Below, piece by piece: positions 44,341-55,302 of a stretch of 64,000 bases of DNA. A program made the position numbers and the translations under genes. Source of the stretch: Dioctria linearis (Eukaryota > Arthropoda > Insecta > Diptera > Asilidae); assembly GCA_963930735.1 (NCBI GenBank), contig OZ005741.1:57146701-57210700 (forward strand), in the 5' to 3' direction. The stretch's first letter is position 1. Each line of letters starts with the position of its first letter. The notes below the pieces were generated by a model. That model saw nothing but the letters and a program-made list of their open reading frames with translations. It ran no database searches and was not told where the DNA came from.

Positions 44341-45360
44341 GCACGAAGGAATTGAAATATCCAATGCAGGCAGAATGAAACCTCCAATATTTGATGGACA
44401 AAATTCGTGGCATATTTTCAAGAGACAATTCGAGGCTGCTTCCGAAGTAAACGGATGGAATGATGCAGACAAAGCTACAGCTCTGGTATTAGCACTTCGA
44501 GGTTCTGCATCAGAGCTATTACAAACTATACCGATAGAAAGGCAACGGGACAAAAGCATGGCGAGTCACTACAACAACTGCAGGCTGATGTGGTAAGATT
44601 AGCTTATCTTTCGTACGCTAGCGTAAATGCAGATTTCCTTAATGAAGTGGCAACAGAAGCATTTGTGAACGCTATTGCAGATCAAAATTTACAACAACCG
44701 TTAAGGCTAGCAGGAAAGAAATCAACAGCAGAAGCACTAGCCTATGCACTAGCATATGAATCTGCCAGGCAAGCTTCTCGAAGTGCAGTACGAGTGAGAG
44801 AAATTTCGGTGGAGGAATGTACTTGTAACAGAATGCAGTCATCACAGAGCACTCCTTCACGCGGTATTTTTCGTTGCTGGAATTGTAATAGACTGGGACA
44901 CATCCAAAGGGACTGCAGAAAACGCCGACGAATGGAAGCGCTAGAAGAAGGGCAGAGATATCGAGCTGGGCAAAGATATCGAGCTGGGCAGCAGACTCAC
45001 AGAAGAATACCGTCATCAGAGACCACTCCTTTGCGTGGTGTCATTCGATGCTGGAAATGTAGTAGACTGGGACACCTGCAAAACGACTGCAGGAAACGAG
45101 GACGAATGCAAACAACAGAAGAAGAAGGGAGAAGATGGCGAGCTAGAGAGCCAGCTTTCCATGGAGAGACTAGACTGCAACCTCATGACTTTGAAATCCC
45201 ATACCGCAAAAGACGTATACACGGAAATGCAGAAGCTTTTTCACAACGTCCATGCAATCCTGAATGGAAACATTGCGGACGGATAGAAGAAAAAGATGAC
45301 GATGACTATAATGATGATAACGAAAGTCGAAAGAAGAAAGGAAAAAATTTCCAAAGATGA
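44341..45360 (+). pseudogene. Gypsy gag with duplicated CCHC zinc knuckles
   Basis: Gag is the structural, RNA-binding protein of the retrotransposon. 44380-44596 encodes the capsid-like MKPPIFDGQNSWHIFKRQFE and LVLALRGSASELLQ. The frame changes at 44590 to a stretch with FLNEVATEAFVNAI and AEALAYALAYESAR. Two CX2CX4HX4C knuckles follow: CWNCNRLGHIQRDC (about 44875) and CWKCSRLGHLQNDC (about 45050). They sit in a duplicated segment of about 170 bases that also contains a doubled RYRAGQ. The 3' part becomes charged (EEKDDDDYNDDNE, RKKKGKN) before the stop at 45358. The original gag start was lost with the LINE insertion. Confidence 0.85.
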
Positions 45361-46175
45361 TGATGATTACGGTGATAAAAGCAAAAAGAAGAAAGGAAAG
45401 AAATCCAAGAGTGAGGACAATGAAAGAAAGAAAAAAGACGAAAAGTAAAGGGTCTAAAGATGCTGATAATGACGATGATAAGGGTATAAAGAAGGTCGGA
45501 AAAGGTAAATACAAAGGCTCTGACGATGATGATAATAAGAAGCGTAAAGGCGGCAATGAAAAGGATAACAACGGCAATCAAAATGGCAAGAAATTTGAGG
45601 ACAAAGGAATCAAAGATAAAAAACGAAAGAAAAATCAAAGCATGGAAGAGTGTTTCAACAGAACATTAATCAAACATCTCAGGAAGGTCTTCAACTATTA
45701 TCAGCGCGATTGGGTTCGACATATTCCTATATTTCTAATAGCTTATATATCAGCTGTTTACAATATGACCAGACAAAGCCCATCTAAGGTCATTTTCGGA
45801 AAGGAAATGCGCTTACCTAGCGACCTCAAGTTTGGTAAACCCAAAGGCGAACAAAAGTTACCAGAAGACTACGTAACAAAGCTCCGACAACGATTAGCTG
45901 ATGTGCACGAGGCCACGAGACGTTCTCCAAAGTTATCACAACACTGGGAGGGACCGTATGCAGTTAAAACTAAAATTAATAACATGCCATACAAGAATCA
46001 GCGCGGTACAAGATGCAAAAGAAAAATCGTTCATCTAGATCGCTTGGGTCTATACGGAGAGCACCAAGACCGTGGACCATCTGTTGTTCGGGACGAACAA
46101 ATTTTAAGAAGGGAGCAGTGTTACGTGCCACAAAGTGAATCAAGCGACATCTGTAGGGAATGGAAGCAACTTTAG
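45357..46175 (+). pseudogene. Gypsy integrase C-terminal region behind a Lys/Asp-rich block
   Basis: The first ~95 residues are low-complexity, basic and acidic (KSKGSKDADNDDDKG, GSDDDDNKKRKGG, KDKKRKKNQ). The integrase end then begins abruptly: FNRTLIKHLRKVFNYYQRDW, IPIFLIAYISAVYNMTRQSP, SKVIFGKEMRLPSD and later LSQHWEGPYAVKTKINN with KIVHLDRLGLY, the usual Gypsy integrase tail (HWEGPY...). The catalytic D,D,E core, RNase H and RT are absent. The frame is offset by minus one from gag. The charged block also reads through all three frames between 45258 and 45640, showing indels in it. It overlaps the start of the 3' LTR. Confidence 0.85.
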
Positions 46176-46488
46176 GTTAGTGTCATCTTAGTAAACTTTG
46201 GGTTCGGAGAACGGAATATTCAGGAAGGTTCTATGATAATTTGTAGAGTATAAATGTGGCACTCTGACAGCTAGGAGGCGGAGTATTATTTCAGACAGCG
46301 AAGTGAACGAAGTAAACTATTTGGATTGCGATAATTAGAAGTACAGTACTAGCGATAAATAAAGAGTTGATTTGATAATTATTTGTGAATTTGTGAGAGT
46401 AAACAGTAAAGTTAAATAAAGAAAGAACTTTTGAATTATATCTGAAATATTGTGTTTTAAATAACGAACTAAGGCCACGCTCGTAACA
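46119..46488 (+). repeat. 3' LTR of the Gypsy element
   Basis: 370 bases, TGTTACG...CGTAACA. TATAAAT at 46249 and AATAAA signals in the last 130 bases are consistent with promoter and polyadenylation functions. Full-length relatives are at 50897-51267 and 57409-57782 in opposite orientation. Confidence 0.92.
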
Positions 46489-47440
46489 ATATTATAACTA
46501 AAGGGTATATAAGGACCATTTTCGTGGCATGGTAGTTCCTTTAGTTTGTATAATATTTCTAGAAGTTTTATAAAGGTCATTCAGTTTATATAAAAGTACT
46601 TGAAGTGTTATAATGGTAATTTGTTCATTTAAGTACAAGCCGCCATTTATTCATCTGTGCATTGCAGATAAAAAAGAAAATGTCGCTTAAGACAATTTTT
46701 TAAATTGCAGATATATGGCTTCCGTTTTATTTTTATATAAAGAAAATACATCTTTTTACGTATTTAACATTTCTAAATTAGTGAAAATTGCAAATTTTTT
46801 CATATTTAATTAAAATTATTAAATATTGCTTATTTTTGGAGGGATCTGTTTTTTTTAGAAGTATCTATGATGATAATTACAGTAAAATTTTAAATAATTA
46901 ATTAATTAATTTAATTTCACCACGTACATGCTGAAAAAATGTAATTCTACGATGTAAAATTGTTAAATCCTTGCATTATAAAAATGCAATACAAAATTTT
47001 TTCGAAATTCAATGTCAAAATCGGTTTCGAAAATATTTGCATCATATTGTTTTATAAAGGTAACAAAATGTAATTTCCCTAACATTTCAAACACTAAAAG
47101 TAATCAGTCTGAGAAAATTCTAAGCGTTGTGGAAACGTTAGCATTACTATTATAAACAAAGTTTATAAAAGTAACCGAAACATTACTGCAACCACTACTA
47201 TGACCAAAATAGATTAATCGAGAGCACCAAGGGTTATATAAGAAGTTATATTAAGGTAACCAAAATATTTTTGTTACTGATTTTAGTTATATAACGTTAC
47301 CTAAATAACCCTTATATAATCCTCCATTTAAGCTCTATAAGAGGTTTATAGTGGTTACAAAGAGGTTTCGAGTACTAGTTTATATAACTCAAGTTATATA
47401 ATTTTTGTAATGGAAACCTTACGGTTACTAATATAGAAAA
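46489..47440. repeat. TTATATAA-rich dispersed-palindrome repeat, right part
   Basis: Continues the repeat interrupted at 43988: AAAGGGTATATAAGGACC, GTTTTATAAAGG, GTTTATATAA, GGGTTATATAAGAAG, AGTTATATAACGTTACC and CTCAAGTTATATAA. A central stretch, 46620-47040, lacks the motif and is AT-rich. Confidence 0.6.
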
Positions 47441-47944
47441 AAAATTGTTTCTTGGTGAGAGAAACAACTCTATCGATTTCATGAGCAAATTTTCAAAACA
47501 AAGGAGCACTGGAATTCATTAGACCAATTATACTTTATTAATAACAGTTTAGTCAGCCGTAAGGACCATTTTAACTGCATTTTCTCAGTGGGTCAAAATT
47601 CCATTAAATGTAATGCACACTCCTCACATTTGAAGTACATTCTTCTCTCTCTCTCTCTTATGGAATCATTTTTTTTTTAGAAAATAATTCGAAAATTTTC
47701 TTCTGAATTTTTTAAGGTTTTCGTACTAGGTAGGATTTTTTGCAGATTTTGAATGAAAAAGTTAGCCCTATTGTTGGATTGTTGGTGTCATCAACTGACA
47801 TGCATGATACTACTGAGCAATTATAGAAGCACCTTTAAATTTTACCTCAAAGGGCCTAAACACAATTGGACGTCGCTACTGATATCAAGTACAACTGCGG
47901 CGCCTAATTTTTATCGCTTTAAGTTGTCGGACAGTGCATATTAG
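47441..47944. other. no gene recognised
   Basis: AT-rich spacer with a short CTCTCTCTCT tract near 47650. Confidence 0.4.
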
Positions 47945-48135
47945 GTTGGCTGTTTGCACACACGACAGCAGAATCGTTGCCGCGCCGCTACTATTGCTAT
48001 ATTTATTCATTGCCGTGCCGGTGCCGTTACCGCCATGTGTGAAATCGGCTGATTTGTTTATAGATATTTATACGCATGGCGGCACCGCACCGTCTGTCGG
48101 CATTTATTCTGCCGTTGTGAGTGAAAACAGTCTTG
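47945..48135. mobile_element. small MITE-like element with imperfect inverted ends
   Basis: The left end, GGCTGTTTGCACACACGACA then GCAGAATCGTTGCCG, matches, inverted, the right end CGGCATTTATTCTGCCGTTG then TGAGTGAAAACAGTC. A GC-rich interior (GCCGTGCCGGTGCCG, GGCGGCACCGCACCG) adds a second internal dyad. No confident target duplication. It lies at the 5' side of the mariner copy. Confidence 0.55.
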
Positions 48136-48179
48136 TTCGATTAAAGAATATGAAAATGAATAGAATGAGACATGACTGC

Positions 48180-49340
48180 GACTTCGGCAGCGGAACGTCC
48201 TGCCGTCGAAGTCGAGTTTCGAACAACGCTTACAAATTATTGAATTTTATTATCAAAATTCGTGCTCTGTGAAAAATGTGTTTCGGCGACTTCGACCGTT
48301 TTATGGTCGTCATAATCGTCCTACTGAGCAGGCTATTCAAGCCATAGTGACCAAATTTCGCACCAAATTGGACATCAAGCCACCCACCCGTGGGCGTAGA
48401 GTGCGTACAGAAGAAAATATTGCTGCTGTAGCCGCCAGTGTTGGTGAAGATCGTGATGTGTCCATTCGTCGCCATTCGCAGCAACTGGGATTGTGTTATT
48501 CCACTACATGGAAGATTTTACACAAGGATTTTGGTTTGAAGGAGTATGAACTACAGTTCGTTCAAGAACTGAAACCGGGTGATCTGCCACAGCGTCGTAT
48601 TTTTGGTGAATAGGCCTTGGAAAAACTGCAGGAAGATCCGCTTTATTACCAAAAAATTCAGCGAAGAAGCACATTTCTGGTTGAACGGATACGTAAATAA
48701 ACAAAATTGCCGTATTTGGTCCGATGAGCAGCCACAAGAAATACAAGAGCTGCAAATGCATCCTGAAAAATGCACTGTTTGATGTTGTTTATGGGCTGGT
48801 GGTATAATTGGTCCGTACTTTTTCCAAAGATGACGATGAGAACACCGTTTCCGTCAATGGTATTTTTTGCTATCGTGCAATGATTTCCAACCTTTTATTG
48901 CCCAAAATATACGAGCTGAATCTGGTTGACATGTGGTTTCAACAAGACAATGGCCTCATGTCACACAGAATGCGAAACGATGGACCTATTGCGAAATGAA
49001 TTTGGTGAGCAATTCATCTCTCGTTTTGGACCAGTGAATTGGCCGCCTAGATCGTGGGACTTGACACTGTTGGATTACTTTTTGTGGAAGTACGTCAAAT
49101 CTCTTGTTTATGCCGATAAACCAGCATCGATTCAAGCGGCTATGCTCAAAAAAGTCACTCAAAATTGGACTTCCTGTTTGAACCACGTGGAACGTAGTCG
49201 TAGCCAACATTTACATAAAATAATCTTTAAACAGTAAATGCTAATAACAATTTTATACCTTTTTCCAATTGTTCTGTGGTTCTGTGTTTTTCTCTTGGAA
49301 AATTAATAACCAAACGCTTAAAAAATCACCCGTTACATTG
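48180..49340 (+). pseudogene. mariner-like (IS630/Tc1/mariner) transposase
   Basis: 48215-48612 encodes the N-terminal helix-turn-helix part (LQIIEFYYQN, NVFRRLRPFYGRHNRPTEQA, IRRHSQQLGLCYSTTWKILH) up to LPQRRIFGE and a stop. The catalytic part follows in shifted frames: FSEEAHFWLNGYVNKQNCRI (the first catalytic Asp of FSDEAHF is now Glu), MWFQQDNGL (second Asp kept) and NWPPRSWDLTLLDYFLW (third acidic position in the DLTPLDYFLW block). It ends with SQHLHKIIFKQ at 49237. The 3' end reads AAAAATCACCCGTTAC at 49320-49335, as in such elements. No matching 5' terminus was found. Stops, frameshifts and the Asp-to-Glu change indicate a dead copy. Confidence 0.88.
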
Positions 49341-50440
49341 GGATATTCTCCTCCCACTCTCCTCACTGCATAGGGAGATATACGATCCACCAATAGCAAT
49401 GTAAATATTTGAAATTAGTTGCGGATACTTCATACCAAATCGCATGTTGTGATAGATTCTGTTTTACTGGTAAATAATCATTGCGTGATGTGAGTAAATA
49501 AAATAGACAAACCTGGACCTTTGACATGGGAAAGTGGCTAGTACATTGTGCCGCCGAAGTGTCTATAAAATCAGGAGAAAGTGCTTATGTAAACCACCAT
49601 ACCAACACCAGAATTGGGGCACTACTGGACAAAATTCATGCGTACAACAATATTGGAATGATTGTGGTTTACAGCCAGAGAACGGAGAATGGAACTCAGT
49701 AGGGAACTCAGTTGATGACAATATGTCATTCACAAAATCTAATAATAGGTTGTTCCCGCAGATGTGGATCAATCTATGTGAAAGGATTGTATAGGCTACA
49801 TGTGTACCAGTTCATGTATAACAGAAAGGCAACATGTAAATCGTAATCTAGGTACTTACGTACAGCATAGGTATTCTATGTTCACTTCTTGTATATCACC
49901 ACAAATTTTCCAATGAGCTTTACATTGTGTTGTTGATTGACGACCTAATTTCATCGTAGAGAATTTTTCATTCTGATTTACCACAGAGATAGAGAAGTTC
50001 TGGTGTAGTCATTGCCACCATTATTGGTGGGATACAGTGCAAGAAACAACACGAAAATGCTGAACTGGTGCGCGTGGAAGGACTACGATTAACAATATGG
50101 ACATGGACTATGTGATGTAGGTTTGCTATGCGGGTGTGTTCCAATTTCTAACTAACTATTAGGATAGTCGTCCTGCATTCCTCAGCTAATAGAGACAGCT
50201 TTGATATGTATGCTGCTTTTCACTTTGATGAAGATGATGTGAAAATTATGCCAGATGAGATTATTATTCAATACCTTCACCGTGTTTTTCAAAATGGATG
50301 GAGAGAGATAGACGAGGATATCGACGACACACCTGAACCAAGGACAAATTTCATAAAAGTTGTTCCAAGCAGTTGTGTGGTGGATCTGGCTCTCATCCAG
50401 GACACTGGAGGAGGTAAGTAGTGGTTCAAGCTAATGGGCC
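49341..50440. other. no recognised gene; one acidic open stretch
   Basis: A 71-codon frame at 50206-50421 encodes an acidic peptide (FDEDDVKIMPDEIIIQYLHR, REIDEDIDDTPEPRTN) and runs into GGAGGAGGTAAGTAG, a good splice-donor string. The peptide composition is protein-like, but I do not recognise it and see no clear acceptor or continuation. The rest appears non-coding. Confidence 0.3.
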
Positions 50441-50447
50441 TGTGATA

Positions 50448-50454
50448 TAGAGCG

Positions 50455-50491
<37 letters not shown>

Positions 50492-50585
50492 CGACAGCGA
50501 CAACGACAGAAGCGACAGCGACAGTAGCGACAGTAGCAACAGCGAGAGAGCGAGGGCGAGAGAGAGCGACAGCGAGAGAAAAGGA
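50448..50585. repeat. GA microsatellite grading into GCGACA repeats
   Basis: An uninterrupted (GA)n run of about 36 bases (50454-50489) is followed by iterations of AGCGACAGCGACA and GCGAGAG to about 50580. Confidence 0.9.
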
Positions 50586-50896
50586 ATGAACTGCACAAGT
50601 TTATAGTTTAAGATAGAAATTACAGGCAATTCAGGGACTTTGTATTATAATAGGATGAGTACCTTTTTAGTTACCTATTAACTTCCAGTCTGGTGACAGT
50701 GAAGCGCGAGTCCGAGTCTACTTCCAACAAAGGCCATACAGGGGAAGTGCTAGCTAGATATTATTGTTGCCATCCGCAATTCATATCAGATATGATAGCC
50801 GAGTAGTAATGCCAACTAGAGAGTCTATAAGTCCGAAGAAAACTAATTAAGATGCTTACAATTTAGAACTGGCTAGTATACTCGATAGGTTTATAT
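50586..50896. other. no gene recognised
   Basis: Short non-coding spacer before the solo LTR. Confidence 0.4.
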
Positions 50897-51267
50897 TGTT
50901 ACGAGTGTGCCCTTAGTTCGTTATTTGAAACACAATATTTCAGATATAATTCAAAAGTTCTTTCTTTATTTAACTTTACCGTTTACTCTCACAAATTCAC
51001 AAATAATTATCAAACCAACTCTTTATAGTTATCGCTAGTACTGTACTTCTAATTATCACAATGCTAATAGTTTCCTACGTTCATTTCACTGTCTGATATA
51101 AGACTGCCTACTGAATGTGAGAAGCGCCGTATTTATACTCAACGAATTATCCTAGAAGCTTCCTGAATATTCCGTTCTCCGAACCCAAAGTTTACTAGGA
51201 TGTCACTAGCCTAAAGTTGCTTCCATTTCCAACAGATGTCGCTTGTGTCACTTTGTGGGACGTAACA
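50897..51267 (-). mobile_element. solo LTR of the Gypsy family, ATAT duplication
   Basis: 371 bases, the reverse complement of the LTR at 46119-46488 with scattered substitutions. The ends are TGTTACG and CGTAACA, and ATAT is at 50893-50896 and 51268-51271. No internal sequence remains, as expected from LTR-LTR recombination. Confidence 0.95.
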
Positions 51268-52176
51268 ATATGTTCTATCAGATTTTCTGCCGGACAATAG
51301 AAATTTATCTAATGCCATTTTTTTACCTATATTTTTCTACCGAACATCACAAATACAATAAATAAACCGCATTGCTCTACATACTTCCCCTACACACAAA
51401 GAAAAGTTATGTATTTATATAGAAATGAACGAAAAATTGGTCGTCCACGTTACTTCTACTTTCGCTCCGGTCCTACAAAGCGTTCCGGCATTGAGCTATT
51501 CCGTACCGTAAGGATTAAATGAGTTTCCAAAAGTCAAGATTTATAGCTATATCGCTTAATCGAACTCGGAAACAATAGATTCAGCATGCTTAATCAAAAT
51601 TCAGTATTAATAATAATTGTTCAAGAAGGCGTTTTCTTGGATACCCCGGCACAATAGCAAAAGTGAAAAAAAGTTTTTTTTTTTGTAATTCCATCACACA
51701 ACCACATTTAATTTTGGGTGGCAAGTTTCAAGTCTTAGTTTTAACTCATAAACAGGTCCCAAATAGCGAAATTTAGTGACTTGAAAAAACTAGGTAAATC
51801 GTTTTGATGTATTCGAACTGGTAGATTTATGTAATTTCATCAAAATTATCCCCTAGAGTTGTGTCATAGTCGAGATCTAGGTAAATCGTTTTCTCGCATC
51901 CATAAGAACATGGTTCAACGGGTCATTTCAATCAAAATCCGTAGTTCAATTCTTAAAATGAAATTTTTAAATATACAAAAATTTCTCGTTTAATAGTGTT
52001 TAATACTCCACAGATTCAGATACAGCCAATGTCGATATGTCATTCTAGTTTATGCTTTAACAGCTACAAGAACTTAAAAATTACTATCAAGGACTCAACG
52101 GAATTTCATAATTTCCTTAAGATATTTCTCTATACAAACCACTAATTATTACTTTATATATTATTATAAGTGTATA
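51268..52176. repeat. spacer containing a diverged half-copy of the 41441-42227 repeat (51590-51800)
   Basis: 51615-51795 carries TGTTCAAGAAGGCGTTTTCT, TACCCCGGCACAATAGCAAA, CCATCACACAACCACATTTA, GGCAAGTTTCAAGTCTTAGT and GGTCCCAAATAGCGAAATTT, matching one arm and spacer edge of the inverted repeat at 41441-42227. The remainder is unassigned. Confidence 0.65.
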
Positions 52177-52984
52177 AAAGGGAATGCCCATTTTAGGCCC
52201 GACACCTCCAGATATGAGAGATGTCTTAAACGATGCATTATGACACTCTGAACATTTTTTATTAACAATGTTAGTTTCTATCTAGCGGAGGAAGCATTGA
52301 TCTAGTAAATTTTGGAAAATCTAGTACAGAATCGAATTCCTTGGATCCTGAGAAGAAGTTTGAGTACCATCACTCCTATACTCGGAGGCTTAAATAGCTA
52401 TTTATAGCCATCCCCATACTTATTTTTTTAGGATTTACCTCTTTTTTATTCGAACTGAGGTACTAGATTTTTCGCACCTTAGATCGCCTCTAACTTGGTA
52501 GGGTTGTGTCCGAACGCAAAACGGGTTTCACTGTTCGCCTCCCTTACAATTCGTAGAAGAAACTTTTTCTCTGTATACTTTTAGGGTGGAGGGTAGGATG
52601 TGGGTAATTCTAATACCACATGCTGAATATAGAATTAAAGGTCTCGCCGAGTACTATGTGGTGGTGTACTTTCTTCCCGGTTCAGAAAACTTTCTCGGGA
52701 CGTTTTTGCAGCCGGAAAACCCATTTTATTGCACTCGGGTCACATACACCCCAGTTAGTACATTCCGCATGTATTTTTGCAGTTCTTTCTTCCATGGCCA
52801 TTAGTGTACAGTTCTGAAAATTTTTACCGTATGAAGTCATTTTTCACGAGTTACCAATTCCAAAGCTTTCCCCGGTTAATTGTTAATAAAATATGTTAAG
52901 AGTATCATAATACATCGTTGAAGACATCTCTAATGTCTGGAGGTGTCGGGCCTAAAGTTGTATGACAAGTGGGCATTCCCCTTT
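52177..52984. mobile_element. non-autonomous DNA element with ~100-base inverted ends
   Basis: The left end, AAAGGGAATGCCCATTTTAG, followed by GCCCGACACCTCCAGATATG and AGAGATGTCTTAAACGATGC, matches the inverted right end AAAGGGGAATGCCCAC...GGCCCGACACCTCCAGACAT...AGAGATGTCTTCAACGATG. The right end has a 12-base insertion (CTTGTCATACAA). Internal sequence at 52500-52830 is related to 56040-56360 (GAAGAAACTTTTT, GCCGAGTACTAT, CACTCGGGTCACATAC, GCCATTAGT). No coding region and no clear target duplication. Confidence 0.75.
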
Positions 52985-54366
52985 GAAATTATGTGATAGT
53001 AATCCATAAAATAATTAATTAACCTCCACTAGTCAAAGTCGGTGATGAAAATGCCACAGAACCACAAAGTTACATTGCCAAGCACCAAGGATGCCAAGCA
53101 GCAACAAATCCTGATAAACTGATAGAAAGAAGAGCGAGCACGTTTATATTACTCCCCGAATATACATATGCACAAAGGGTGCAGAATGGTAGGCTAGTAG
53201 ATTCTGGTTCTAGTAATCACGACTTATACGCCCCCCCCCCCCACCCTCTCTGGTTTTAAAGTTTGATGCAATTTTCAACAAGTGGCACCGTGGAGATTTA
53301 AAATATATTTTCAACATTATGAACCGTTTGCAGGACATCTATAAAATTGGCACTGGTTCAATCTGTGTAATATTGTGTGTAGACTAGCATGAAGGTTATG
53401 CTGATGATCCATTTCAAAGTTAGACCAATAGGACATGGACATCCCATAACGTCATTTACTACGTACGTATAGTATCAGACGCAATTGTCTACAGAAAATG
53501 GGAACAACGAGCTACCCACCAGTGGGGAGTACGATGTGGGTGACATTATTTCAGCAAGTAATTAGGACTGTCCTGTTCCACTTTGCTCTAAACGGTCATC
53601 TGGGATTTGTAATTGAATGCAAACATTCTCCTTTTTGTGGTGTTTATAATGTTCCCTTCAGCATCATAACCATTGGGAGATTGTGGTCTGTGTATTTGAA
53701 AATCACAAGCTATTCGCTGGTGGAAATCAATTTTTTGTTTAAAATTCAAATTCCAGTCTCCTATGGAGTTATGCATGTCCATATGTCCGAAGATGTGTAG
53801 CAATCATTCTCTATGTATATATGTATGTCTGTACATCAATGCTTTGTTGGTTCTGACATTTTACATAAATCCCATGGAAATCGTACGAGTAGGTATGCAG
53901 ATTGGGTTGCCTCAGTTGTCGTCAGATATGTCATCTCCTTGTAATTTCTACAGCAACACAATCAACAACATACCAAAATCAGAGCAAATCATACATGGTG
54001 ACTGAATGCCTTAGTAATTATTATAAAATATTAGCGCTGCACGAGAATAGAATCCTGAGGCATTTTTTTCTCCAGTATACATGTATTAATTTGTACAGAT
54101 TTCAAGAAAGGCATGTCATTTCATATTCCTCCTCCTATGTTTATGGTTAGAAGACAAGGGTGCGGCCTTTTTCTTATGGGATTGCTTCCAAGTTAACAAA
54201 ATGCCAAAGGCGATGAAAGCATGTATTCCGCGGTGAATGTCATTTGTAAGAAAAAAATAATATGCAGTATCTTTGTGGCCTCAGGTCGGCTCTTGGTTTT
54301 CGGTTTTGATAAAAATACGAAATAAAATTTCAACAAGAGAAGAAATTATAATTAATCTAAATCCAT
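52985..54366. other. no gene recognised
   Basis: Contains a C-run at 53230-53241 and an ATGTATATATGTATGT microsatellite near 53815. Open frames here (for example 53498-53800) have no recognisable motif. Confidence 0.4.
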
Positions 54367-55302
54367 CGATTGAAAATTCCAGATAGGGCAGAATGGGAAT
54401 CACATTTCGTGCTTCAAACAAACCGTATCATATATACACACGGCTCCAAATCGGAAGAAAACATCAAATTACGCGTTTTTTGCGAGGAGTCTCAGATGGA
54501 AAATGCCATACACCTTAAAAGCGATGGTACGGCTTTCCAGGCGGAAGTTTAGGTCCATTTTTGAAGCGGGAAGGTATCTGATTAACTCAGACATTGAGAA
54601 CAAGAAGATTGCAATCTGTTTGAACAGCCAAGCAGCTATCAGGGCCTTGTCAAGACCTTTTACAACCCCTAAACTTGTACTGGAGTGTAAAGCCACCCTG
54701 AACTCCCTTTCTTGGAACAGCAGGGTACTGGTGCTTTGGGTGTCTATAGCAGCGGGAATAAAAAGGCGGAAGAACTCACTCGTCTTTGTGCAACCAGGCA
54801 TCCTCCTCCACAATTGGGTTCGCACCAAAACACCTTGTCCCTAATATCTCGGCTTGGGCCGACTGCCAACACAGTCACCTTTGGTTAGATGACCCTTCAG
54901 GTAGAACTACAAAGGAGCTGTGCGGCAGACCTAACCCAAATGAATCAAAAGAGCTATTGAGACTAAACAATCCAACCCTGAGAACTCTGGTCTGGGGTCA
55001 ATTTCCACTTGGCACTCTTTTTTCAGGGGTCACCTACACAGGTTGGGGCTTGTTGCTGATCCTATATGCAGGGGATGTGAAGAGGAATCCGAGATGGTTA
55101 CTCACTTTCTCTATCTTTGTTCGGATCTCTCAGGAAAGCGTTACAGATTCGTTGGCTCACACCTGCGGAAAGCGTTACAGATTCCTTGGCTCATATCTCC
55201 TGGAAGAATTACATGAAGCCCATAAGCCGGGAGGATGAGCAATGGGCTCTCTTATGGCCTAGGTTCCAGAGACCCCATAGGAGGTCTCAACCTCAATTTT
55301 GA
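54367..55302 (+). pseudogene. R1/LOA-like LINE, RNase H and C-terminal HCCH region
   Basis: 54420-54550: NRIIYTHGSKSEENIKLRVF (RNase H start, YTDGSK with D changed to H) and SDGTAFQAEV (catalytic Glu block). After a frame change: KKIAICLNSQAAIRALSRPF (D.QAAI.AL with D changed to N) and VLVLWVSIAAGIKR (eroded WVPGH.GI.GN). Later frames give ICRGCEEESEMVTHFLYLCS (cysteine/histidine C-terminal knuckle) and end ...RPHRRSQPQF at 55302. Direct near-duplicates of GAAAGCGTTACAGATTCGTT occur at 55134 and 55167. Two catalytic-type Asp residues are changed and several frameshifts exist, so this is a fossil. Confidence 0.82.

Larger units (their letters stand above)
43989..46488 (+). mobile_element. deleted Gypsy-type LTR retrotransposon, ATAT duplication
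   Basis: It begins with the first 40 bases of an LTR (TGTTACGTGCCACAAAGTGA...) and ends with a full 370-base LTR (46119-46488, TGTTACG...CGTAACA). ATAT is duplicated at 43985-43988 and 46489-46492. A purine-rich AAGAAGGGAGCAG precedes the 3' LTR as a polypurine tract. The 5' LTR remainder and primer-binding region are replaced by a LINE 3' fragment. Internally there is gag with zinc knuckles and the integrase C-terminus, but no protease, RT or RNase H. Confidence 0.92.

Noticed and set aside
45170..45638. Hydrophobic minus-strand frames suggesting membrane segments
   Set aside because: They are the complement of Lys/Asp codons in the gag-pol charged block, which automatically yields Phe/Leu/Ile/Ser runs.
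50426..50629. Leu/Ser-rich minus-strand frame
   Set aside because: Translation of the GA microsatellite.
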